A DNA stretch of 32,298 bases, taken from Cyclobacteriaceae bacterium (lineage in GTDB: Bacteria; Bacteroidota; Bacteroidia; Cytophagales; Cyclobacteriaceae). Positions 19,970 to 28,560 of the stretch are shown here, piece by piece. A program made the position numbers and the translations under genes. Every line of letters starts with the position of its first letter. Positions within the stretch are counted from its first letter, which is position 1. The DNA is taken from positions 1-32,298 of the forward strand of contig JABFSO010000321.1 of the NCBI GenBank assembly GCA_013140555.1. The letters run 5' to 3'. The notes under the pieces are model-generated. The model saw only the letters and a program-made list of their open reading frames with translations. It was not told where the DNA came from and made no database searches.

Positions 19970-20881
19970 ATGAACAAACTAGTAACGGTTCTACTTTTCG
20001 GGCTATCTCTTATATCGAATCAAGTATTGGCACAAACCTATCATGAGCAATTCAATGACTTGTTTAAAAAAAGTGATACTGCTCGTCAGCGACAGCTTTT
20101 AACGAAATGGGAAAAAGCCGGTAAAAATGATCCGGAATTATTTATTGATTACTTCAACTACTACCTAAGTAAAAGCAAAACCGAAGTAATTGCACTGGGG
20201 CAAAATCCCAAAGGAAAAGAATCTCTGAAGATCAGCAGCCAAGATACAACACAACAAGAACCGGTCGGCTTTCTGTATGGAGATACACAATATGATCCTG
20301 ATTTGTTAAGTAAAGGTTTCAACTGGATTAACAGAGGAATTGAAAATCATCCCAACCGACTTGACATGCGATTCGGCAAAACGTATATGTATGGTCAGCT
20401 AGAAGATTATGAGAACTTTACCAAAGAAATAATCAAGACGGTTCACTATTCGGCTACCAACCAAAACAAATGGACATGGGCTGATAACAAACCAGTTGAC
20501 GATCCTAAAAAGTTTATGCTCAGCACCATTCAAAGCTATCAGCTCCAGCATTACAATACTGAAAATGATAACCTGCTGGATAATATGAAGCGAATTGCCG
20601 AATCTGTACTTGAACATTACCCGGATCATGTTGAAAGCTTATCCAATATTTCAATTGTATTTATGCTGCAAAAGCAATTTGATAAAGCGTTGGTTCCTTT
20701 ATTAAGAGCAGAAAAGCTAAATCCAAAAGATTATATTGTACTAGGCAATATTGCGCAGGCCTATAAACTTAAAGGCGACACAGCGAATGCCCTAAAATAT
20801 TATGAGTTGACGTTATTACATGGTGACGAGCAGGCTAAAAAATACGCAAAAAGTCAAATTGATAAACTCAAGAAAAAATAA
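19970..20881 (+). CDS. secreted TPR-containing protein
   Basis: Signal peptide; PLLRAEKLNPKDYIVLGNIAQAYKLKGDTANALKYYEL. Confidence 0.75.
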   Translation: MNKLVTVLLFGLSLISNQVLAQTYHEQFNDLFKKSDTARQRQLLTKWEKAGKNDPELFIDYFNYYLSKSKTEVIALGQNPKGKESLKISSQDTTQQEPVGFLYGDTQYDPDLLSKGFNWINRGIENHPNRLDMRFGKTYMYGQLEDYENFTKEIIKTVHYSATNQNKWTWADNKPVDDPKKFMLSTIQSYQLQHYNTENDNLLDNMKRIAESVLEHYPDHVESLSNISIVFMLQKQFDKALVPLLRAEKLNPKDYIVLGNIAQAYKLKGDTANALKYYELTLLHGDEQAKKYAKSQIDKLKKK

Positions 20882-20916
20882 AGAACGATTCGATAACTTT
20901 TCATGCCCTTCAAACT

Positions 20917-21855
20917 ATGAAAGAAATACTAAAAGACAGAAGCTTTCACCTTTCCATCATCTTAACATTGATTTTCCTTGGAACAGGAATTGCATTTCTA
21001 TTTATTGGAATAGTTGAATACAGTTGGGTACTATTTATATTACTACCCATTGTTTTAGGAATTGCACTTGGAGCAATGCCCAATAAGAAATACATTTTGA
21101 TAGGCGCACTGACCACCACAGCCATTGTACTTATCTGTTTAGTATTTCCGGGGCTTTCCGGACTTCTTTGCATCGTAATGGCATTGCCAATTATTGTGCC
21201 TCTCATATTTCTTGGGTATGTGCTCGCCCATTTATGGAAACGCTACCGGCAAATAAAAGGCACCAATCACTTAAGCATATTAGTCCTACCTCTCGTTCCC
21301 TTTTTGATTGCCGCACCCACCGAGCATTACTTAAAAAAAGATAAGGAAGTGATTAGTGAAGTAAAAACCGAGCAGATTTTTAACTATACACCGGAACAAG
21401 TTTATGATGCCATTAAATCAGTTGACACTTTAGATGCAGAGAAACCATACTTAATGTATTTTGATTTGCCTATTCCAACAAAATGCGTTTTAGAGAAAGA
21501 AGAGGTCGGTGGACTTCGTACGTGTTACTTCAAAGCAGGTAATTCAAGTACCAATGACTTTGGCAGTGGAATAATTGTCGAAAGAATAACCGAACTCGAA
21601 CGTGGTCGAGTTTTAAAGATGGATGTAATCGACTACAAGCTGGTAGGGCGCAATTGGCTAGGTTTCAAGGAAGCCATTTACTATTTCACAAAAATTGGAG
21701 ATGGTCAATGTAAGATGACCCGAATTACGACTTACACGTCTGTTTTATCACCTCGATTTTATTGGGAACCTTTGGAAAGACTGGGCATTCAACAAGAGCA
21801 TGAGTATGTTTTTAACAATCTTACCAAAGATTTAAAAATGAAATACGGGAAGTAA
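20917..21855 (+). CDS. membrane protein with C-terminal SRPBCC-like domain
   Basis: Multiple N-terminal TMs; YTPEQVYDAIKSVDTLDAEKPYLMYFDLPIPTKCVLEKEEVGGLRTCYF. Confidence 0.65.
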   Translation: MKEILKDRSFHLSIILTLIFLGTGIAFLFIGIVEYSWVLFILLPIVLGIALGAMPNKKYILIGALTTTAIVLICLVFPGLSGLLCIVMALPIIVPLIFLGYVLAHLWKRYRQIKGTNHLSILVLPLVPFLIAAPTEHYLKKDKEVISEVKTEQIFNYTPEQVYDAIKSVDTLDAEKPYLMYFDLPIPTKCVLEKEEVGGLRTCYFKAGNSSTNDFGSGIIVERITELERGRVLKMDVIDYKLVGRNWLGFKEAIYYFTKIGDGQCKMTRITTYTSVLSPRFYWEPLERLGIQQEHEYVFNNLTKDLKMKYGK

Positions 21856-21941
21856 CAATAGCCTTTATTTCTTAAAGCAATACAAATGATTTTTGCTTAT
21901 AGAATTCAGTATTGTGCTAACTTGAAAAACCTTTAGATACA

Positions 21942-22321
21942 ATGCCCCAAAAAAGCTTTATTGATTTCTACCACGAAATCAGAATCGAATTTCCACAGAT
22001 AAGAGAATTGCCTACCTGGATAATTATAATTGGGGACCTGATGGATATGAGAATTCAATCATCATGTCCGAATTGGCAGAAGAGATGGCAAGCTGGGTGG
22101 CGAAAGGTGACGAACCAGAAGTGCAACGCTTCATGGATCTGGTTGAAAGATATTTTCATGAAGGTGACAAACCCTTAACCTCTATCCGATACACCGACTT
22201 TCTTGTTACCATTATGGAAGTCAAAACCGCCACGCGCGAAGTCATTAAAAAAATGATGGGCACTGAAACTAAAACTAGTTATTTATTTTTATTGAATTTG
22301 TATCGGGAAAACGATGATTAA
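21942..22321 (+). pseudogene. frameshifted small protein gene (DUF7674-like)
   Basis: MPQKSFIDFYHEIRIEFPQIRELPTW continues with DNYNWGPDGYENSIIMSELAEEMASWVAKGDEPEVQRFMDLVERYF in another frame; one missing base near 22018-22020 would restore it. Confidence 0.6.
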
Positions 22322-22359
22322 GATAAAGTCATCCCCTATTTCATGCTAAATAGCAACCC

Positions 22360-23001
22360 TCATTTTGGCAAGTTATGTATAGACTCGTGTATCTTTTTAG
22401 GTTGCGTGATAAAGTAATCGCAGATAGTATTGATAAAACTAAAAAGAGCAAATGCCACTTCAAGTTTATCATGCGCGTCAATAACACCGGGTGCGACTGC
22501 ATGACTTCCAAGGCACCGGACTTTGTACAAACCATGTTCTAGTTCTTTGGGCAATCCGCGTTTCATCAGATGTTCAATATTTTCATCCAGTGTTTTGTGG
22601 TGTGCCAGATGTGCGCATAATTTACTGAGTGCAAGACGCAACAAAGCTGCAGCACTTTTCGCAGAGATATTAGCCACGTCTACTGCTTCGTTGTAGTCAC
22701 GCATTACATCCATTGGCAAATCGGGGTTAGCCATTTCCACATTACCTTTGTAGGGAAAAATCATGCGACCAAATAACCAAATGGAGAAAGCATGACAGTT
22801 GCTGCACTTGGCCGTTGCCGTGTTTTCCAACTCATACATAGCCGGATGACTGCTTCCATTAGGTTGCATATATTGATATTGGCATTGAATGGTATTTGAC
22901 CAAGTTTGCCCTGCCAACACTCCGCAATGCGGACAGACAAAAGCTTTTAGTTCGAAGGTGGGTGGGTGGTGCATTTTGATGTTATTTTTAAGAATAGACA
23001 A
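22360..23001 (-). CDS. DUF4145-like protein with N-terminal zinc-ribbon-like motifs
   Basis: CPHCG...CSNCH; YNEAVDVANISAKSAAALLRLALSKLCAHL...LPKELEHGLYKVRCLGSHAVAPGVID. Confidence 0.75.
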   Translation of the reverse strand: MSILKNNIKMHHPPTFELKAFVCPHCGVLAGQTWSNTIQCQYQYMQPNGSSHPAMYELENTATAKCSNCHAFSIWLFGRMIFPYKGNVEMANPDLPMDVMRDYNEAVDVANISAKSAAALLRLALSKLCAHLAHHKTLDENIEHLMKRGLPKELEHGLYKVRCLGSHAVAPGVIDAHDKLEVAFALFSFINTICDYFITQPKKIHESIHNLPK

Positions 23002-23012
23002 AATACGATCAA

Positions 23013-24173
23013 CTACTTAAATGAATTAACCTTTATATCCTTATCCTTATGGTAGCCTAGCGACTCGATTATCGGCAAAGCATATTGCCTGACAGAAGAT
23101 AAGCTAGGAGCGTAATGGCCAGACTCATTTGTTAGTATAATGGATTTCTTTGTTACTATCAACCTTCCTGCCGTAAGAACTTTTTTGCCACCAGCAAGCT
23201 GGCTATGCCTTACGTATAAGTGATCATTCGAATTATCACGGTCACTACTCGATCTGAACTTAAGTACCCCAGGAGCATCAACGACAAAAATGAATCTTCC
23301 CCTTGGTAGTTTTTCCTTTATTCCAGTTCGTACAACACTATAATCTCCAGCTGACCAAGGTAATGAATAAGTCTGGAGATGAAATGTATCTTCAATATAA
23401 GGACCAGTGTGTATTCGTTCCCCTTCACTATTATCCAAGAATCTGTGATGAGCTAATCGCAGAGCACTAAATCCAAGCCATCCTAATGTTGGTCCAAACA
23501 ATCTAGTTGCTATTGATAGAATACTACCACCGCCTGTGAAATACGCCAAAGCAACACTCGCACCAACAACACCTACCCATCTCCAAAATGCTTCATGCAT
23601 AAATGAGGGAATTTTTAATGCGATTTCTTTCAATTCTTGAATTGCCTGGCCACCTATCATTTGCAATACTGCTTCATCACTCTTCAATTGAATCTGCGAA
23701 TTCACCTCAGATGCCCCTAGTTTATTTTTTGGAGGATTAATACTAAACCCACGAGTTGCTTTCGTTTGTGAAACTGCCTTTTGTCCCATCACATCCGCCT
23801 CCTTCTCCAACTCCTTGTCATCATTGATATTCACCTTACCTTTAAGTTGCTTTGTCGGCCTCACCCTCCCCTGCTTTTGTTGCACTACATGCCAAGCTTC
23901 GTGTGGCAAATGTTTCTCTTGGCCCGGTGCTATATGAATCTGATTGCCTTGTGCATACGCGTGTGCATTGAGTTGCGCGGGCTGCGATGAGTTGTAATGT
24001 ACCTTTACATCGCTCATGTCAATACCAGAAAGATTCTCAACACCAGATTTCAACTGATCGGGCATACCTGTTTTGTTTGCCTTACGCTGAAGAGGTGGTG
24101 GAGCTAGGCTGGCTCCTTTTCTCTTATCTTTAAGTTGCGAGCTTTTGGTGGATGTAGGGATATGGGTTTTCAT
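23013..24173 (-). CDS. DUF4157-domain (HExxH) candidate eCIS cargo with distinct C-terminal domain (cargo 1)
   Basis: [59 protein letters not shown]...[10 protein letters not shown]. Start set at internal Met (MKTHIPTS) by homology with the neighbouring paralog. Confidence 0.88.
   Translation of the reverse strand: MKTHIPTSTKSSQLKDKRKGASLAPPPLQRKANKTGMPDQLKSGVENLSGIDMSDVKVHYNSSQPAQLNAHAYAQGNQIHIAPGQEKHLPHEAWHVVQQKQGRVRPTKQLKGKVNINDDKELEKEADVMGQKAVSQTKATRGFSINPPKNKLGASEVNSQIQLKSDEAVLQMIGGQAIQELKEIALKIPSFMHEAFWRWVGVVGASVALAYFTGGGSILSIATRLFGPTLGWLGFSALRLAHHRFLDNSEGERIHTGPYIEDTFHLQTYSLPWSAGDYSVVRTGIKEKLPRGRFIFVVDAPGVLKFRSSSDRDNSNDHLYVRHSQLAGGKKVLTAGRLIVTKKSIILTNESGHYAPSLSSVRQYALPIIESLGYHKDKDIKVNSFK
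23853..24053. repeat. DUF4157-encoding segment, copy 1 of a 201-bp identical direct repeat
   Basis: Base-by-base comparison with 26641-26841 shows no mismatch (by eye). Confidence 0.9.
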
Positions 24174-24285
24174 GCAAGTGCGGTTTTGTTTGCCACAGGA
24201 GCTAAGGTGGAGATTTTGCCAATAATCAAAGACCATTAATTAATTGTCATTCGTCCTTTCATTTGTCCTTCAGTACTTTATTTCT

Positions 24286-25620
24286 TTAGCCGATAATTTT
24301 TGTTAAAGCCGAATTGGCCAAAGGTGAGCCGAGTTTTTTCCATGTTGCGTAAGCGAGCGCGTACAATCCCGCCTTAGTTATAATTTCTACAGCAAGTGCC
24401 TTTCCCTGGCTTGTTTCCAAAGCAACTTTTGACATACCGCCATTCGTGTACACGAAATTTGCAATGAAAGCATTGAAGTCCATTATCCTTGAACCTCCGA
24501 AGTCAGAGAGCGTGCGTGTATAAGGGTGATCTGTAATGGGATTTGCATCAGTATGCGGTGAAGTGCCATGCGGCCCCTGCTGCACACCATGAATAACATA
24601 ATTAAACGCATCCCATCTATGAGCGTTTCTTTCTTCCGGACTGGTGTCGTCATTGAAAGCATTTCTTTCCGGTTGTAGATACATCCAAAAGTTGCCTTCC
24701 CGGTCTTCAATTTTCCCAAACAAAACTGTCGGCAGGTAACTGCCTGCGGTGCCGTATTGCTCACCTACCACTTGCCTGAAACCACTTGCAAACAGAGTAC
24801 CGCTATAATGCGAAGATGGCCGCTTCTTTGCCCCGACTCCTATGAGGTGATCAAATAATCCCTGATGAAAAGGTATTCTGACTTGTGCACCCTGCGATAC
24901 CTTATTGAAGTTGTCGGCACCCAGTGCATCATGCATCCAGTTCAATAATTTTATTTCGTTAGGATGCATTCCTCCTGCAACAAGTGCCACATTTGGTTCT
25001 TGCGCAATTGCATGGCCAAGTGTTGGTTCGATAGCTGCAAGCTTACCTAAATTAGCTCTCATCTTTTGAGCCAGTGGTCCGTCTGGCCGAACTGCTGCCT
25101 CATGACCTGTCACATAATCACCAATTTGCCCACCAATGGCGGATCCTAATGTCATGCCAACCGAGCCTCCGTGATACCACCCACTCGACATTCCTGAAAG
25201 AGCGCCCGTTGCAAGGCCGCTCACACCTTCTACGATTGCACTTCTTAAACCGCCATGCTGGTATCCCGTTACAGCATCGGCAATTCCACCTGTAATTGCA
25301 CCAGTTGCAGCGCTCAACGTTCCATACGCATAACCTGTAGCTGCACCAGCAATGCCCCCGAGTGCCCCTCCAATAGTGCTGCCCCACCACTTTCCTCTCT
25401 TGGTTAGTTGTATCGGAGGTGGTTGCAATACGGCTAAAGGCTGCAACGAAAATTGCCTAGGAGATGTGGCGAGATGAAACTCGCAATATTGGTGATTGGA
25501 CTGCAAAGTATTACCACTTTTGTTTTCTTTGCGCTGAAAAGGTGGGGGAACGAGGCTAGTGCCTTTTCGGTTTTCTTTAAGCGGGATTCTTTGGCTAGAT
25601 TTAGGGGTGTATATTTTCAT
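24286..25620 (-). CDS. candidate eCIS cargo lacking DUF4157, with glycine-zipper-rich hydrophobic region (cargo 2)
   Basis: N-terminus MKIYTPKSSQRIPLKENRKGTSLVPPPFQRKENKSG resembles cargo 1; GSTIGGALGGIAGAATGYAYGTLSAATGAITGGIADAVTG. Confidence 0.75.
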   Translation of the reverse strand: MKIYTPKSSQRIPLKENRKGTSLVPPPFQRKENKSGNTLQSNHQYCEFHLATSPRQFSLQPLAVLQPPPIQLTKRGKWWGSTIGGALGGIAGAATGYAYGTLSAATGAITGGIADAVTGYQHGGLRSAIVEGVSGLATGALSGMSSGWYHGGSVGMTLGSAIGGQIGDYVTGHEAAVRPDGPLAQKMRANLGKLAAIEPTLGHAIAQEPNVALVAGGMHPNEIKLLNWMHDALGADNFNKVSQGAQVRIPFHQGLFDHLIGVGAKKRPSSHYSGTLFASGFRQVVGEQYGTAGSYLPTVLFGKIEDREGNFWMYLQPERNAFNDDTSPEERNAHRWDAFNYVIHGVQQGPHGTSPHTDANPITDHPYTRTLSDFGGSRIMDFNAFIANFVYTNGGMSKVALETSQGKALAVEIITKAGLYALAYATWKKLGSPLANSALTKIIG

Positions 25621-25686
25621 TCAAGTGCTGTTTTCTTGCCACAAATCCTGAAGAGGAGACTTTGCGTGAAGGCCTTTTGCTGATTC

Positions 25687-26997
25687 TTATTCTCCTCTTC
25701 TTGCTTCTTCTATAATGGAGTCAGTTTTGAATGGGTTGTTAGAGACTTTCTTTATAGTTTTAGTTTTTCCACTAGTATAAGAATTTACCTGTGCTTGCGT
25801 TATGGTAAGGCTGGCCATACTTTTGGATTTTACAATATTAAGAATTCGGTTCCCTTTCCAGTTTGCGTTAGCTGCATTCGCATCGTAAAGAGTTGTATGT
25901 CCAGCACCTATCTGGATATTTAAATAAGTGAGAAATAAAAACCAACCGGCATCCGGCACTGCAAAGTTTGCTGCAAAGCTGCCAGTAACATGTGGGCCTG
26001 CCCCCAATGCCGCAGTCATTCCTGCATCCGCATTAATTTGATTTGTCTTCATATCATGCTCGGCAATATTAATCCATTCATCCCATTCCATTGAGAGCGC
26101 TAAAGCCGCTTGTTGGTATGGATATTTTTTTGTTTCCTCCTGAGAGGCTCCAGGTCCTGGAGCGGCCAGACCAAATTTATTATTTGTCCGTCCGTGAGCA
26201 CCCCTGACGCTAGCATTGTGCATCTCCCAAAGAATATCTTCTCTTACATCGTTAATTGGTCTAGCCACTCCCACCAGGGTGTTTATTGGAACTCGTATAG
26301 TATGAGTTGCTGAATCGTAGTCTGTAGGCTGTCCTGGTATTAACGAAGAATCAACAAGGGTTATATTCTGATTGGTTGTTACTTTTACATTCATAGCCTG
26401 AAAAGCAATTGAATTGAGGAGGTTGTTGTACTCTGCCACTAAAATTGCATTTGATGCTCCAATATTAGGACCCAACCGCTGTATAGTTGAATAGGATTTT
26501 CCTGAATGAAGGTTCTCTTGAGTGTTGTTTAAACTTCCTGCGCTTTTTATAGTAAACTGCGTTGCCTTTGTGCCCATCACATCCGCCTCCTTCTCCAACT
26601 CCACATCATCATTTACATTTACTTTGCCTTTAAGCTGCATTGTCGGCCTCACCCTCCCCTGCTTTTGTTGCACTACATGCCAAGCTTCGTGTGGCAAATG
26701 TTTCTCTTGGCCCGGTGCTATATGAATCTGATTGCCTTGTGCATACGCGTGTGCATTGAGTTGCGCGGGCTGCGATGAGTTGTAATGTACCTTTACATCG
26801 CTCATGTCAATACCAGAAAGATTCTCAACACCAGATTTCAATTGATCAGGTAAGCCCGTGTTGTTTCCTTTTTTCTGAATGGCCTGATCAACAAATGAAA
26901 TACCAGATGAAGGTGGTGCCAATTTAGAACCGGCAGATTTTGCTTGAGTTGTTGACTTTTGTGCATGTTCTGCGTGGCTTGTATTTGCTATCTTCAT
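25687..26997 (-). CDS. DUF4157-domain (HExxH) candidate eCIS cargo with a different C-terminal domain (cargo 3)
   Basis: Same DUF4157 module as cargo 1 ([19 protein letters not shown]); unique C-terminus with [17 protein letters not shown]...[11 protein letters not shown]. Confidence 0.88.
   Translation of the reverse strand: MKIANTSHAEHAQKSTTQAKSAGSKLAPPSSGISFVDQAIQKKGNNTGLPDQLKSGVENLSGIDMSDVKVHYNSSQPAQLNAHAYAQGNQIHIAPGQEKHLPHEAWHVVQQKQGRVRPTMQLKGKVNVNDDVELEKEADVMGTKATQFTIKSAGSLNNTQENLHSGKSYSTIQRLGPNIGASNAILVAEYNNLLNSIAFQAMNVKVTTNQNITLVDSSLIPGQPTDYDSATHTIRVPINTLVGVARPINDVREDILWEMHNASVRGAHGRTNNKFGLAAPGPGASQEETKKYPYQQAALALSMEWDEWINIAEHDMKTNQINADAGMTAALGAGPHVTGSFAANFAVPDAGWFLFLTYLNIQIGAGHTTLYDANAANANWKGNRILNIVKSKSMASLTITQAQVNSYTSGKTKTIKKVSNNPFKTDSIIEEARRGE
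26641..26841. repeat. DUF4157-encoding segment, copy 2 of a 201-bp identical direct repeat
   Basis: Matches 23853-24053. Confidence 0.9.
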
Positions 26998-27049
26998 AAA
27001 ATTCCGCTTGTTGTTTCAACTTAAAAAAGGGTTCTAACAACCCAACAAA

Positions 27050-27652
27050 TCACTTATACATCCAAACCGTAAAATCATCTTCCAGATATCCAATCTTCAT
27101 TTCAGCCCGGTTGGCGAGGCGCAGGCAGTAACCCAGCACTTCATATTTGTTGTAGGATCGTACTATGGGAGTAGATGGATAGGTTTCTTCGTTCAACAAA
27201 TTAAACGCTACTCCCTTGCGGGCACAGTCATACATTTTATCAATGGACTGATACAAGTAAAGTTCATTTTCTGTTTGATAGCTCAACGATCCACATGCCA
27301 TCACATAATCTACTTCCGGCAAACCATCCACCGTAAAGTCTGCTTGAATAAACGAAGTGTCTTTCTCATTTCGGAAACGATGCTGTGCTGAATTGATAAA
27401 CTCAGGTAGTAAATCAATACCGAGATAGATCATGTTACTGAATCGTTTGGAGAGAAATGGTTTTAAGTCACCAAGGCCGCAACCTAAGTCCATCACCACT
27501 TGTCCGGTTAAGTCATCAATAGAAGCGAGAACCTGAAAGCGCTCTTGCTGCGATCGCTCATCCACCCACCCTACTTTTCGTTCAGAAGTAATTTCATGTT
27601 GCAACCACTGGCGATGATGATACAATATATTTGCTTTCTCGATCGTGTTCAT
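27050..27652 (-). CDS. class I SAM-dependent methyltransferase
   Basis: VVMDLGCGLGDLKPFLSKRFSNMIYLGIDLLPEFINSAQ (motif I plus acidic loop). Confidence 0.88.
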   Translation of the reverse strand: MNTIEKANILYHHRQWLQHEITSERKVGWVDERSQQERFQVLASIDDLTGQVVMDLGCGLGDLKPFLSKRFSNMIYLGIDLLPEFINSAQHRFRNEKDTSFIQADFTVDGLPEVDYVMACGSLSYQTENELYLYQSIDKMYDCARKGVAFNLLNEETYPSTPIVRSYNKYEVLGYCLRLANRAEMKIGYLEDDFTVWMYK

Positions 27653-27694
27653 GTTGGAGAAAATTGAACTACCATTTATTATCCCAAAGAAAAT

Positions 27695-27720
27695 GGGGTT
27701 AGCACCTTCCTGCTAACCCC
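27695..27720 (-). terminator. intrinsic terminator-like hairpin
   Basis: GGGGTTAGCA-CCTTCC-TGCTAACCCC perfect 10-bp stem just after the stop of the 27730-28539 gene; minus-strand downstream sequence ATTTTCTTT. Confidence 0.8.
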
Positions 27721-27729
27721 GCTTTTCAT

Positions 27730-28539
27730 TTAAGCAGCTACGGCCGCTTTTGCTGAATTGAGTGCAGCCAGTGTGGATGCAACTTTGCCATTGGCAGTAT
27801 CCAATAATTCTTTAGCTGTTGCTTTCTCGGCATTGGCATTATTGAGTGCCGCCAGCACAGCTGTTTGCTTGGCAGTGGTGGCATCCAATAACTCTTTCAT
27901 GGTTTTCTCTAACGGGCTGTGATCGGAAGGTGGCGGTGTAGATTGTGGTGAAGTGATCACCAAGTCTGACTTGGGAACTAGCAGAGCTGCCATTGAAATA
28001 TCAATGTTCAATCCGGTAAGTTCAGTAGACTTCTTTGCTTGGCCTGCCGAGGTGAGTGTATTCAGCGCAGAAGTAAGCGCTGCTACTACTGCGGTAAAAA
28101 CAGTGGTTGCATTTTTGGCCGTGGTGGTGGCATCATTCACCAGATCATTTGAAATCAGTGGATTAGATGCTTTGCGTTTGATAATGTAATCGGAAGCTAA
28201 ATTGATGGCATCCGTAGCTTCCACAGTTTTTTGCAACACTTGCTCCCACTTCTTCACCAGTTTTTGAATGTTGTTATACGAAACATCGGCAACCAGATTA
28301 CAATCATCCGAAGTTTGCGAGAGTGCCGCCAAGCTGGATTTCAATTGGAGAAACATGGCCCACTGCGCATTGATAGTTGCTGTATTTGTTACCGCTTGGG
28401 TATACAGGTTTTGATACATGTCTGCTTTATTGCAGTACGATTGATAGGCTGCATCGGCAGTAGCTGCGGTGGTGGTTGCATCATTATACTGACGGATCAG
28501 GTTTTGCAGCGTGTTGGTTCTGATGGCTGTAATATTCAT
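27730..28539 (-). CDS. Ala/Thr/Asn-rich helical protein
   Basis: 269 aa; low-complexity helical; C-terminal ~26-aa repeat KELLDATTAKQTAVLAALNNANAEKA / KELLDTANGKVASTLAALNSAKAAVAA. Confidence 0.75.
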   Translation of the reverse strand: MNITAIRTNTLQNLIRQYNDATTTAATADAAYQSYCNKADMYQNLYTQAVTNTATINAQWAMFLQLKSSLAALSQTSDDCNLVADVSYNNIQKLVKKWEQVLQKTVEATDAINLASDYIIKRKASNPLISNDLVNDATTTAKNATTVFTAVVAALTSALNTLTSAGQAKKSTELTGLNIDISMAALLVPKSDLVITSPQSTPPPSDHSPLEKTMKELLDATTAKQTAVLAALNNANAEKATAKELLDTANGKVASTLAALNSAKAAVAA

Positions 28540-28560
28540 AATTGATTTTTTTAAGTGTAA

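Noticed and set aside
4805-22321. Integron cassette array hypothesis for the plus-strand accessory genes
   Set aside because: Spacers do not show convincing attC core sites (RYYYAAC/GTTRRRY pairs) and no integrase is present in the window.
25118-25390. Trp/Cys/Arg-rich 90-aa ORF
   Set aside because: Frame shadow of the glycine-zipper region of cargo 2.
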